From: a virus
DNA length: 36,694 nucleotides
Strand: one strand, 5' to 3'
Virus record (IMG/VR): IMGVR_UViG_3300042475_002872
Coordinates: 1-36,694 of that record
Shown: one piece after another, positions 6,645 to 15,283 of the stretch
Numbering within the stretch: position 1 is the stretch's first letter
Layout: every line of letters starts with the position of its first letter
Position numbers and translations under genes: made by a program
The notes under the pieces: model-generated
Told to the model about the DNA's origin: nothing
The model's input: the letters and a program-made list of their open reading frames with translations, nothing else
The model's database searches: none

Positions 6645-7451
6645 TTACCAGTTGACCGCCATTGGTGTGCGCGCCCATCGGGCGGACTGCCCGCCAACCT
6701 CTTGCACTAAGATGTAAAGATAGCTTCCGTCATAAGACATAGAGCCCAGCGCCCTGCCGCTGGTGTTGTTGGTCGGAGAAGTGGGCGGCGGGCTCGACCA
6801 TAGCATCTGTCGTGCGTCCGCGAGTCGCGTGTCGTTTGATAAAACGATCTGGTAGCGTTTTTGACCGCCAGTGCCAGAGCGAGTAGCGGCGTTATCTCCG
6901 CCGCGATCAAAATAGTCCGTCTCAATGCGAGTCGGTGTTACATAGTCGCCTGTGTTTTGCTTGGCCGCGAGTGCGTCTGAAAGTCCCGTAACTTCTCCCA
7001 CAAGTGGGTAAGTCCAAGTTGAGTCACCGCGCAAAAATCTACCTGCGGCACTACCAATGGCATTGGGGACAAGTCCCGGCCCCATGTTTTCGTAAGTTGG
7101 AATGGTTACAGCCCCGGTGGCTCCATTGACGCTGGTCACGGCCCCCGACTCCGCGCCCCATTCAGGGGCTGTGCCGCCAGAGTTGACCTTTAGGATTTGG
7201 CCTGCTGTGCCGATGCCGAGGCGCTGCCCGGTAGACGCGCCTTGGTAAAGGATATCGCCCTGCGTTGTCAGGACTTCCAGCCCTGTGCCTGGCACGCCTT
7301 GGGGGCCAGTTGGGCCAACGGGGCCAACGCTGCCGACAGGCCCAGCCGGGCCGATGGTCGGCACTACCACGTTCACAGTCTGCGGCGACGGGATGCCCAC
7401 CTCGACCGCGTTGGTGTTCAGAGACACTTCAACTTTGTGGTAAGCGGCCAT
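6645..7451 (-). CDS. Collagen-like tail fibre protein
   Basis: 268 aa. After a short beta N-terminus there are about eight Gly-X-Y triplets (residues about 34-57, 'GPAGPVGSVGPVGPTGP'), a trimer-forming collagen-like stalk common in phage fibres. The remainder has 'GDILYQGASTGQRLGIGTAG' and 'GRFLRGDSTW', repeats seen in many tail fibres, and a C-terminal beta domain. It stands 6 nt upstream of the YadA-like fibre gene and likely joins the same tip complex. Confidence 0.8.
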   Translation of the reverse strand: MAAYHKVEVSLNTNAVEVGIPSPQTVNVVVPTIGPAGPVGSVGPVGPTGPQGVPGTGLEVLTTQGDILYQGASTGQRLGIGTAGQILKVNSGGTAPEWGAESGAVTSVNGATGAVTIPTYENMGPGLVPNAIGSAAGRFLRGDSTWTYPLVGEVTGLSDALAAKQNTGDYVTPTRIETDYFDRGGDNAATRSGTGGQKRYQIVLSNDTRLADARQMLWSSPPPTSPTNNTSGRALGSMSYDGSYLYILVQEVGGQSARWARTPMAVNW

Positions 7452-7452
7452 G

Positions 7453-7818
7453 TTAGAGCGGTGCGGTGCGGGTGGTTACGTCGGAGAGGACTTTCCACAA
7501 GCCGCCGAAAAGCGTGTAGATTTTGTTGGTCGAGTCCTTTACTTGGACATCGTAATAGCGCGTCCCTGCGGTGGCGTTGTCCGTGGTGAGGAGATCGAAG
7601 TGGGAAATCCCACCCGCTGCGTTGCTGTGCGAGGTGACTTCCTTGCGAATGACGGCGGCAGAATCGGCATCGGTCAACGCGGACTTCACCGTTAAGAAAA
7701 GCGTGCTGCCCGTGAGATTGTAGGCCGTGCCGTCCGCGTCTTTGACCGAGACATCGAGCCGCCCGGAGTCGCCGCGTGTCCAGCAAAGATCGGCTTGAGA
7801 GGAATTGCAGGCACTCAT
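7453..7818 (-). CDS. Tail-tip beta-sandwich protein (BppU-N-like)
   Basis: 121 aa from ATG 7818, which overlaps the previous stop (ATGA). Residues about 14-45 ('RGDSGRLDVSVKDADGTAYN') and the following 'LTGSTLFLTVKS' resemble the N-terminal beta-sandwich of baseplate upper proteins, which attach fibres to the tail tip. Its place upstream of the fibre genes agrees. Assignment is by pattern only. Confidence 0.6.
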   Translation of the reverse strand: MSACNSSQADLCWTRGDSGRLDVSVKDADGTAYNLTGSTLFLTVKSALTDADSAAVIRKEVTSHSNAAGGISHFDLLTTDNATAGTRYYDVQVKDSTNKIYTLFGGLWKVLSDVTTRTAPL

Positions 7819-8000
7819 TTGTTCCGATCCCTCCATGCCTTGCGAACCGTCAGCAGTCCCGCTATGAGTCCGAGCCCAAGCACTCCTAAGCGTGCGGCAG
7901 TCTCAAGGTGCGGCAGCAGGCTAACGATCACGCTGCCGAGCGAAGTCGAGACGCCGATAAGCGGACGCGAAAGGAAGTCGATTGGGTCGTGGAGGCTCAT
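7815..8000 (-). CDS. Small membrane protein in fibre cluster
   Basis: 61 aa with a hydrophobic segment (about 13-29), a polar 'HLETAAR' joint, a second hydrophobic segment (about 36-51) and a basic C-terminus 'RKAWRDRNK'. Start and stop overlap the neighbours (TAATG and ATGA). The topology fits a holin or antiholin-like protein, but it is 4 kb from the lysis genes. An infection-stage membrane protein is also possible. Confidence 0.65.
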   Translation of the reverse strand: MSLHDPIDFLSRPLIGVSTSLGSVIVSLLPHLETAARLGVLGLGLIAGLLTVRKAWRDRNK

Positions 8001-9097
8001 TAGTAAGTGCCTACTTCCAAGATGATGCCATTTGAAACCACGACCGCGATTGGAGGGTTGCCGTCAAACTCTATACTAATCGTTCCGCTATATGGCTGGT
8101 TGGTATTGGTGCTCCCCGCCAGCGCCCGCATCATCGTGACGTTGTTTGTGTTGGTGAGGGCGGGCAGGCCGAGGCCGAGGTTGGTGCGGGTGGTGGCGGC
8201 GTTAGTGGTGTTGTCGAAGGCAATGGCTCCGTCGATGCGAGCGTTACCCCCAAGATGCACCCTGCTTGCAATTTCTGTTTGAGAGTTGCCCCCAATCATA
8301 ACGCCATTGGTCGATGTTCTCAGTGCTAAAAAAGACTCAAGATTGCGCCAAAGCTGCATTCCGCTTGTGTTTACCAACCAGACGCCAATGTTGTTGTTTT
8401 GATTAATATATATGCGTGTGTCCGTGTTGTTTGTGGACGCATTTTTTACTTCAATATGAGGCCCAGCGCCTGCGGTTGGATTATTTTGCACTATAGATAA
8501 TGTTGGCAATGTAGCGAATCCGGTGTTGCGCAGTTGTTTTCCAGCAGGCTCGATAACTGTGGCATGGCTTAAAGAAACAAGCCCATCATTTGCGTTGGTT
8601 TGGGATGTCACAATTCCAATGGGCCTTGATCTGGAAGAACTGCCGCGAGCAATGACATCAAAATAAATTTCAGTCACAGGGTCGGATGGATTGCCGTCCC
8701 AGTTGTATTCATTTTCAATCGTAAGAAACGCAGCCCCCACATTTGTGTTTTTTAAGGTGACTCCACCGCCATAGTTGGTCATTAAGTTCTGACCAATATA
8801 AAACACACTCCAGTTGGTGTGTGCGTTAGTCGGACTGTTCCACAAGTTTGTGGCAAACCTTCTGCCTTGCACAAATAAGCCGCCATTGCCAATGCCGTCA
8901 TCGGTCTGCCACAGTAGTTGCGGCTGTCGATTTGTCGCTCCACCGCTTAAAACAATCGGGCTGGTAAACGACAGTGCATTTGTTCCGTTGTAAATCACGG
9001 CACCATTTGTATTGTAACCAAGCGTTTTGATGGTCTGCGCGTAGCTGGTGGCCGCGCAGAGGGTGGCGAGGAGGAGAGTGAGGATTGTTTTTCTCAT
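8000..9097 (-). CDS. Fibre-like protein with Sec signal peptide
   Basis: 365 aa. The N-terminus 'MRKTILTLLLATLCAATSYA' is a clear Sec signal peptide with a SYA|Q cleavage site, unusual for a protein in a tail cluster. The rest is rich in Asn/Thr/Gly with repeated 'TNT', 'NNT' and 'TNA', and contains 'TTRTNLGLGLPALTNT', similar to the 'TTRTNLGAA' phrase of the fibre at 4593-6638. It may be an exported decoy, lysogenic-conversion surface protein or secreted fibre-like protein. ATGA overlap with the upstream gene. Structural character is fairly sure; role is unknown. Confidence 0.7.
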   Translation of the reverse strand: MRKTILTLLLATLCAATSYAQTIKTLGYNTNGAVIYNGTNALSFTSPIVLSGGATNRQPQLLWQTDDGIGNGGLFVQGRRFATNLWNSPTNAHTNWSVFYIGQNLMTNYGGGVTLKNTNVGAAFLTIENEYNWDGNPSDPVTEIYFDVIARGSSSRSRPIGIVTSQTNANDGLVSLSHATVIEPAGKQLRNTGFATLPTLSIVQNNPTAGAGPHIEVKNASTNNTDTRIYINQNNNIGVWLVNTSGMQLWRNLESFLALRTSTNGVMIGGNSQTEIASRVHLGGNARIDGAIAFDNTTNAATTRTNLGLGLPALTNTNNVTMMRALAGSTNTNQPYSGTISIEFDGNPPIAVVVSNGIILEVGTY

Positions 9098-10605
9098 GCT
9101 ACAAGGTCAGTTTGCAAAATGCCGTTGTTGTCCACAGACAAGTTGAATTGCGTTCCGTTGGGCGACATGAGGCGACGGGTGCTTGTGTAGACAAGCTCCT
9201 CGCCTTCATCGCCACGGATGTAGTCGTTGTAAACAATCGCGGTAGTGGGAAGTGTGGTGTTAATTGTGCCGCCCTCCGTCCATTCCAGTTCTACGTTTGC
9301 CGTTGCAGACTTGAGCGTTTCGTCGCTGAATAGGTCGTTGACTGCTTCCGTGTTTAGATTTAGGGCGAACTTGTAGGTGCTGTCTTTTTGCCCCCAGCCG
9401 CTGTCAATAGCCAGGGCCGCTCCGGTGAAGCTGTTTTTGATAGCTAAAGTGCCGTCTGACCCGAACGACAGCGGCACCACCACGCCATTTTTCACGAATT
9501 TCACATCGACAGCTTCGATGTCGCGGCGTGTGAAAAACATGGTTTGCACTGGCTGGAGCAGCACGGGACTAACAACAAAGGCCCGCGATTCCAGATCAAC
9601 GTAGATTGTCATGCCGCTTACGCGGGTGCTGACGATTAAGGTTTGGGTCTGGCTTGCCGTTGCGGTTGCCGTTGCGGAAGCTCGCATGAAAATAGTCGTG
9701 CCGATGTAGGGGATGGCGCGAATGCTTGCGCGGGGCGCGGCGTTTGCCACAAGCCCAATCGTGGCGTTGGTGGTTGCGCTGGCGCTGGCGGTTGCGTTGG
9801 CGGTCGCTTGAAGAACAACCGGGCCGAGCAACGTGGCCGAGGCAGAGCTTCCTGTCCTCACCGAGCACCTCAAATTTAACTGCTCGTCAATTTCTACGTT
9901 TCCAAAGGTGGAAGATGTTTGCTGGATGTTTCCCACCAATCCAATCACTTCTGATTCTGTTAGGCTCGCGGTCGCCGACACCACCGCTTCGGGGCCAAAA
10001 TATGATCCGTTGAACGCCGTTTTGGCATCCAACGACACGTTTGGCTCGACCAGCGTGATTTCTCGTATCGCTGACGGAGTAGCAACTTCGCACGGGCCAA
10101 ACGGAAGTTTGGACTCCGACACATACTCATATTGAAAAGCGATGTTGACGCTCCCGGTGTAATTAGCCCCAACGTCTGTCAGAGAAAATGTTACTTTGAA
10201 TGCGTTGCGCGAAAACGGCGCTTCGGCGTAACTTAATATTTGTCCATTGTCGCCAAGAACGGAAAATCGAAGCACTCCATTGGCAAGGGCGATTCGCTCC
10301 TCAATGTCCGCCGCCATAACCGTGCCCGCACCCCAAATAGTCCGCAGAAAAAAATTAGTGATTCCAAAGTAAGCAGTTACTTCAATTGACGGAGTTCTGG
10401 GAATGCTTAAAGGAGCAAGTCCTTTTTGCGTGTTCCGAAACCATTGTGGTGTTTTGAAGCCCGTTTGATACCACCGAAAGCCGTCCCGCGCTGACGTTGA
10501 TGTTAAATAATCTCCGTCATCATTATACGGGCCGGGCAGCGCCGACTCTGGAACGCCCAAAAGAGGAAGGCCCAGATTATAGCCAGCTGGCAGAAAAAGG
10601 TTCAT
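9094..10605 (-). CDS. Large tail-tip/fibre structural protein
   Basis: 503 aa, no signal peptide. The N-terminal 170 residues are globular ('YNDDGDYLTSTSARDGFRWY'). The middle (about 205-310) has Ala/Thr/Ser repeats ('ATANATASASATTNATIG', 'RASATATATASQTQ') predicting a fibrous or coiled stalk. The C-terminus is beta-rich ('NLSVDNNGILQTDLVA'). I do not recognise a named family. The position among fibre genes makes it a virion tip protein. The leader before its ATG holds a hairpin (ACCCCACAGGGGT) but no clear Shine-Dalgarno. Confidence 0.65.
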   Translation of the reverse strand: MNLFLPAGYNLGLPLLGVPESALPGPYNDDGDYLTSTSARDGFRWYQTGFKTPQWFRNTQKGLAPLSIPRTPSIEVTAYFGITNFFLRTIWGAGTVMAADIEERIALANGVLRFSVLGDNGQILSYAEAPFSRNAFKVTFSLTDVGANYTGSVNIAFQYEYVSESKLPFGPCEVATPSAIREITLVEPNVSLDAKTAFNGSYFGPEAVVSATASLTESEVIGLVGNIQQTSSTFGNVEIDEQLNLRCSVRTGSSASATLLGPVVLQATANATASASATTNATIGLVANAAPRASIRAIPYIGTTIFMRASATATATASQTQTLIVSTRVSGMTIYVDLESRAFVVSPVLLQPVQTMFFTRRDIEAVDVKFVKNGVVVPLSFGSDGTLAIKNSFTGAALAIDSGWGQKDSTYKFALNLNTEAVNDLFSDETLKSATANVELEWTEGGTINTTLPTTAIVYNDYIRGDEGEELVYTSTRRLMSPNGTQFNLSVDNNGILQTDLVA

Positions 10606-10644
10606 GGCTTAAAAAGTGACCCCTGTGGGGTGCCATGATGCCCC

Positions 10645-11046
10645 TTACTCAAACGTGATCGTGAAATCGCCAGCCGCGAAGCGGGCGGTGTCGCCGCTGG
10701 TCACGCTGCGACTCGCGCTCAAGTTGCCGAAATAAAGCAAATTGCCGCCGCTGGAAGCGTCGAAAACGCCAAAAGCCGTCACCGTGCCCCAGTTCGCCGA
10801 GGCTGTCGGGAAAGTGATGGTGCCGCCGTTGGCTTTGACCCCGGACACGCTGGCCGGGAAGTTGGTCGAGTTGTTGGTCACGCTCACGCGGGCGTAGCTG
10901 CCGCCGCTGCATTCTGTTCCGCCGCCGCTTTCGGTTGGCGCGGCTGTGAACAGGGCAAAATGCACGTTTGCCGGGCGGGTAAAGTCGGAGCCGCCAAGAA
11001 CGTGATCGTTGAGTTTGTTTTCGAGATAGGAAGATAGAGCGGACAT
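10645..11046 (-). CDS. Conserved phage tail-associated protein
   Basis: 133 aa. 'LSSYLENKLNDHVLGGSDFT', 'VHFALFTAAPTESGGG', 'GGSYARVSVTNN' and 'WGTVTAFGVFDA' match a widespread small phage family that normally stands in the tail or fibre region (start pattern 'LSxYLENxLxDHVLGG'). Beta-rich, probably a structural tip protein. The ATG follows an A/C-rich leader (AACAACCAACTAAAACT) without a Shine-Dalgarno. Confidence 0.75.
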   Translation of the reverse strand: MSALSSYLENKLNDHVLGGSDFTRPANVHFALFTAAPTESGGGTECSGGSYARVSVTNNSTNFPASVSGVKANGGTITFPTASANWGTVTAFGVFDASSGGNLLYFGNLSASRSVTSGDTARFAAGDFTITFE

Positions 11047-11087
11047 AGTTTTAGTTGGTTGTTAAACTGGCGCGACGTGTCAAATAA

Positions 11088-12101
11088 TCAGCAAGGCATC
11101 CATGCCTGCTGGCGAACGCGAAGGTGGCCCCGGTATTCCCCCTCGGTTTGGTGATACGCCCGGTGGTGGATGATCTTGCCGTCTTTGTCGCGCTTCACAT
11201 GGTCGGCGGCACAATGCGCGATGCAGGCAATCCGAAGCTCCGCCGGGTGCCAGCGGTGCCAGCAAAGAAACAGGTCTTGTGTGCCCTTGCCGTCGTAGCC
11301 GCTAAACTCTGCCAGTGCCAACGCCTTGGCCGACATGAGCGTGCAGCCAAGGCCGCACCAATCGCTCGGCACGATGGCCCCCTTGCCGATTCCGGGGAAC
11401 GCGAAGTCCATCCAGCCGCGTCTGCGCCATCCGTGCTTGCCGTTTACTTCAAAAACATTGCCGTCTGGCGGGCAACGCTTCACCCGCTCGTGGAGTCGGC
11501 CAAGGCGCTTGCCCTCCTTCTCGCTGGTCGGCTCGGCCTTGAGCCTTTCGCGGCAGACCTCCAAGGCGCGGACAAGGCGCGGCGGTAGCTTGCGCTCCTT
11601 CTCGTTAAAGTCCTCGGCAATGGGATTCTGCGGCGTCCCGTTGCCCCCAAGAAAAAGGCCGTTCGGGTAGGTCACGGCGGCAACATCGTAAAAGTTTGAC
11701 CCATCCGCCTGCGGCATTTGCAGAGCCCACTCGGCCACCCGGAGCGCGTCTGCCGGGACAAGGTTGTCGGCCTCCACCGACCACAACATCGAGGCTCGGA
11801 TCTTGCGGGCAGCAGCAAACGCGGCTCCCTGCAACGCGGCAATCCGCATTTGCGCCTCTACTTGGTAGTCCTTGCCCTCGGCCCCGCCGTCATCGAGCGG
11901 AAGCTGCACCGCTTGGATGCGCCAACCTTCGGGGAGTTCGTGGCGCGCTGCCTCGATGGCTTGCTTGGCCTCCTCGCTCTGGTCAGTTGCCAGAATGAAA
12001 TGCGCCTCGGCGTGGTGCCCGGCTGCGGCGGCGATCCGTCTCAGGAACTGCGGCCAGCAATAGAAATAGCTCTTGGTCGCGTATGTCGCTATAGCCAGCA
12101 C
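11088..12101 (-). CDS. Glycosyltransferase-like protein in tail cluster
   Basis: 337 aa from a GTG at 12101, 16 nt after TTGACA. The N-terminus 'MLAIATYATKSYFYCWPQFL' and the 'HFILATD' strand fit a GT-A Rossmann-like fold. 'WSVEADNLVPADALRVAE' carries an ExD/DxD-like metal site. 'GKGAIVPSDWCGLGCTLMS' and 'GTQDLFLCWHRWHPAELR' resemble acceptor-site motifs of GT-A enzymes with an aromatic/acidic catalytic loop. It may glycosylate a tail or host component. A glycosyltransferase inside the tail block is uncommon. Family by pattern, substrate unknown. Confidence 0.6.
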   Translation of the reverse strand: MLAIATYATKSYFYCWPQFLRRIAAAAGHHAEAHFILATDQSEEAKQAIEAARHELPEGWRIQAVQLPLDDGGAEGKDYQVEAQMRIAALQGAAFAAARKIRASMLWSVEADNLVPADALRVAEWALQMPQADGSNFYDVAAVTYPNGLFLGGNGTPQNPIAEDFNEKERKLPPRLVRALEVCRERLKAEPTSEKEGKRLGRLHERVKRCPPDGNVFEVNGKHGWRRRGWMDFAFPGIGKGAIVPSDWCGLGCTLMSAKALALAEFSGYDGKGTQDLFLCWHRWHPAELRIACIAHCAADHVKRDKDGKIIHHRAYHQTEGEYRGHLRVRQQAWMPC

Positions 12102-12119
12102 TCGGCTGCGCGGAGGGTG

Positions 12120-13964
12120 TCAAGCGAATGGCGTGTTAGGCGGAAGGGAGTTGCTGTTGCGATACTCCGACCATACTACAGGATTAAGGTTCGGGCCGAG
12201 CGACAGAGGGCCGATATGACGGATCGGAAACCACTTTTTGATAACACTTGATTGCCCAGCCGTTATCGAAACATCTCCGTCCGAGAATGTTGACGCAGAA
12301 CCGCCGACTTGATCCTTGTAGACACCTTGGCCCGGTCGCTCAACAATCGTCTGTCCAACGCCGGGATATCCTCTAAAAATAGAAAGCGGGGCAGCGTCTT
12401 GGATTGTAGTTGGAGTCCCGCTAATTCCAAACTCCGCGCTTGTTGTTGTTCTTTGCGTTCCTGTTCCGCTTAAGGCTGCGGTGCTGGTCGTCCATGTGAT
12501 AGAGTTGCTGCTTACGGTTTGTCTTTCGTTGGTGTCTGGAAACACGGTGTTGCCATTTCGCCCCGCTCCATCGAGTGCATAAAGCTCAAAAGGAAACCCC
12601 TGTGAGCTTGCGTTTGCGGTTATCCACCCACCCGTTTGCGATCCGATTACAGCGCCAGTTGTGCAGTATTTTGTGCGACCGAAAGCGCCACCACTGCCAA
12701 GCGAGGCTCGCGGCACGCTAACTGTTGTATTTCCTTCGGCGTGGATAGTTGATCCAAACGAACTGCCTTCGACTTGCTCTGCGGGGACATAGCTGATTCC
12801 TACAATGTAACTGGTGGAACCCGACGTTGAACTTTGAAGCGTCACCGCCGCTTCAATGACTCGTGGCACCAGCAGCGAATGGGTTGTTTGCGTCAGGCCA
12901 CGATAGGTTTCATTTTGAGTTTGTCGCCGCGCCGTGGTTGGCACGGTAAAATAGTCCGTTTGGTTGATGGTTGTGTTTCCGCTTCCATAAATTAATTCCT
13001 GCGAACTAATCGAGAGGCTGGCAGAAGAAGATCGCAGGCTGAATGAATTGTTTGTTCGGGTTTCCGTTCTTGGTGGGAAAGAGTCATAGCTCGCAACAGT
13101 AATAGTGTTCTGACTCGCCGTGACCACCAAGTAACTTACGCCAGTTGAAAAACTTGGTGATTGCACTGACGATGTTGTCGCCGTTTGAGCAATCGAGATC
13201 CTGGCAAAACTGCTCACCTTGGGTGAAAGCGTGAATCGCGCGCCCGATTCGGCCACATCGGTGGCCGCTGAATAGCCATTCCATTCTTGTGGCATTTTCC
13301 GAATCAAATAAAGAATCTCGCCGGGGTCTGCTTGCACCACGGTATTAGGCAGTCCGCTTAATGTTACGACTTGGTCTAAAAGCTCAGTATACGTCTCGGT
13401 GCCTCGCCGCGTCGCGTATTCTTGCACAATGGTCGTGGTTGTTGCGGCCTCCTCGGCCTGAAAAAACACAGGCGCGTCTGAGTTGGCACTTGTGCCGCCT
13501 TGGGAAGATGTCGTCCACGGGTAGTAATATGCCTCGCCGGTTGCTGTTTGATAAAAGACAGACTCGTAAGTGCTGGTTGCGCTGCTGGCGCCGTAAGCTG
13601 TAATTTCTGATGTTGTCTCTCCGCTTGTTAAATAGGAGGTTGAAAAACTTTCTCCATCCGACGCGGTTTGAGTGCGCTCCTCTAAACCGCTTTCCCCTTC
13701 TGTGCTGTCAGTGAACGTAATGCCCGCCTGATAAGTTCCTGATTGGCTATACGAGTTGTAAACTTTGGTTTTCGATGTTGAACCAGCAAAGTATTCCGTG
13801 CTGCCTTCAGAATACGCGGTAGTTGTGCCGCTGGCACTTTGCGCCAAACTCAAATCAGACACATTTGTATTGCCTGAGTAACTGGAAGATGCGCCGCTTG
13901 ATGACGAATAGCTGCTGCTGCCTGTTAGTCCCGCCACCGAACCGGGGATCGTCCAACTTATCAT
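12120..13964 (-). CDS. Ser/Thr-rich tail protein
   Basis: 614 aa from ATG 13964, which overlaps the previous stop (ATGA). The first 200 residues are very rich in Ser, Thr, Gly and Tyr ('SSSYSSSSGASSSYSGNTN', 'SATSTYESVFYQTATGEAYY'), low in charge and beta-prone. The C-terminal part remains Thr/Ser-rich with no recognised domain. It is probably an extended tip or fibre protein. Because the glycosyltransferase gene is next, the many Ser/Thr could be glycan sites, which is speculative. Confidence 0.65.
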   Translation of the reverse strand: MISWTIPGSVAGLTGSSSYSSSSGASSSYSGNTNVSDLSLAQSASGTTTAYSEGSTEYFAGSTSKTKVYNSYSQSGTYQAGITFTDSTEGESGLEERTQTASDGESFSTSYLTSGETTSEITAYGASSATSTYESVFYQTATGEAYYYPWTTSSQGGTSANSDAPVFFQAEEAATTTTIVQEYATRRGTETYTELLDQVVTLSGLPNTVVQADPGEILYLIRKMPQEWNGYSAATDVAESGARFTLSPKVSSFARISIAQTATTSSVQSPSFSTGVSYLVVTASQNTITVASYDSFPPRTETRTNNSFSLRSSSASLSISSQELIYGSGNTTINQTDYFTVPTTARRQTQNETYRGLTQTTHSLLVPRVIEAAVTLQSSTSGSTSYIVGISYVPAEQVEGSSFGSTIHAEGNTTVSVPRASLGSGGAFGRTKYCTTGAVIGSQTGGWITANASSQGFPFELYALDGAGRNGNTVFPDTNERQTVSSNSITWTTSTAALSGTGTQRTTTSAEFGISGTPTTIQDAAPLSIFRGYPGVGQTIVERPGQGVYKDQVGGSASTFSDGDVSITAGQSSVIKKWFPIRHIGPLSLGPNLNPVVWSEYRNSNSLPPNTPFA

Positions 13965-14584
13965 GGCATCAAATTGTAGTATATATCGAAAGGTGATTCG
14001 CCCGGAGAAGCTGCCGGGTCGGCGCTTGTTGTAAGCCAAACGCGGGGGGCCAGCGTAATATGTCCCGCACCAATAGGCCGATAAACCGCCCCCTCGGCAA
14101 ACAGCCCGAAAAGATATTCAACCTTTCTGGCAATGGCAAACTCCTGCGGCTCTTGCGATGCGGGCGCCGTCGTGTCGATGGCGATAGTAACGCCCGTAAC
14201 GACCTCGCCGTCTGTCGCGATGACGGCCTTGGCGTAATGTAGACCTTTGCCAGCGCACTTAAATTCTTTGTCCCAATTAGACGGGAGGATGCCGTTGAGG
14301 GTTCCGGGCCTTACGCGAACAAAATAGGGCGGGTTTGTGTTTTTGGGGTCGGCGGCGGGATCAACGCTGGCGATTAAGTCCCACGGCTGGCGAGTGATTG
14401 GGGTGCCGCCTGCGCCGGGGGCTACCGTAATTTCGGTTCCGCCCGGCAGCTTGCGAAAGGTGCCGTTGACTACGCGGGTGATTCGCAGGCTCTCCAGTTC
14501 GCGCAGGATTTGGTTAAGCGTGGTCGCGCCTAATTGGCGATCGAGAGGCTGGCGCGGCCTAAACTCTTGGATGCCGTTACGCAT
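13961..14584 (-). CDS. Phage tail-tip protein, unknown function
   Basis: 207 aa. It opens with 'MRNGIQEFRPRQPLDRQLG' and a helical stretch 'TTLNQILRELESLRITRV', followed by a beta region with 'FVRVRPGTLNGILPSNW'. This architecture recurs between tape measure and fibres in phages that I associate with the same host group, but its role is not known. ATG start, ATGA overlap with the next gene. Confidence 0.7.
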   Translation of the reverse strand: MRNGIQEFRPRQPLDRQLGATTLNQILRELESLRITRVVNGTFRKLPGGTEITVAPGAGGTPITRQPWDLIASVDPAADPKNTNPPYFVRVRPGTLNGILPSNWDKEFKCAGKGLHYAKAVIATDGEVVTGVTIAIDTTAPASQEPQEFAIARKVEYLFGLFAEGAVYRPIGAGHITLAPRVWLTTSADPAASPGESPFDIYYNLMP

Positions 14585-14590
14585 GGCGCG

Positions 14591-15280
14591 TTATTTGTAA
14601 ATGTCGAAGTCGGCGTTCCAGCCTCGCGGGCCGCTGGCAAGCCATTCGCGGGTCACGCGCCAAAAGCTATTTGTTGCGTCGGGTTGATAAAGTTTTTGGG
14701 CGCGGATTCCTATTAGCAACCAATTTGAACCAGCACGAACTGTCGGGGCATCTGGAGGGGGGCGGTCAACCGTGCAAAGCTCGCTTAAGTTTGGCTTGAG
14801 CGTTTCGTCAAACGTCTCGGAGTAAGTAATGCCGCTTGGCGTAAAATAATGCGTCACCCCTTTCAGCATGAGGTTGTAAAGATTTTGAGCGGCTGTTAAA
14901 TTTAGCCCCGTGCCTGTAAGCTCTGGGGCTTGCCCACTGTTAAGGGACGCTTTAATCGCGGCCAAATCTGCATCACTAACCGTGCCGTTGTTTTGCTGTC
15001 CGTTAAACGCCGGGTGCGTCTCGATGGGTTCCTGCGCGGCTTGGCCGTTAATCTGGATCTGTGCGTCACCGGGGGCGCTGCCCGCGCTCTCGTAGGTGTA
15101 AACGTAATCGCGCCCGCCATCTGGTCGAATCGTGTATTCGTTGCTGACGAGGCGCATCCCGCTCGGCGCGGCTGGTGCGGACGGCGCTGAGTCATCGGTA
15201 ACGCTGACGGGGATTTGCACGATCTTCCGCCCTTCGGGCGTGATGGTGCTGCGGTATCCTGCTGTTTGAAATGAGGCCAT
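14591..15280 (-). CDS. Distal tail protein candidate
   Basis: 229 aa. 'YRSTITPEGRKIVQIPVSVT' and a Pro/Ala linker precede a beta-rich domain, and the C-terminus has 'FWRVTREWLASGPRGWNADF'. First gene after the tape measure, the place normally held by distal tail or minor tail proteins. No family is recognised with certainty. Confidence 0.65.
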   Translation of the reverse strand: MASFQTAGYRSTITPEGRKIVQIPVSVTDDSAPSAPAAPSGMRLVSNEYTIRPDGGRDYVYTYESAGSAPGDAQIQINGQAAQEPIETHPAFNGQQNNGTVSDADLAAIKASLNSGQAPELTGTGLNLTAAQNLYNLMLKGVTHYFTPSGITYSETFDETLKPNLSELCTVDRPPPDAPTVRAGSNWLLIGIRAQKLYQPDATNSFWRVTREWLASGPRGWNADFDIYK

Positions 15281-15283
15281 AGG

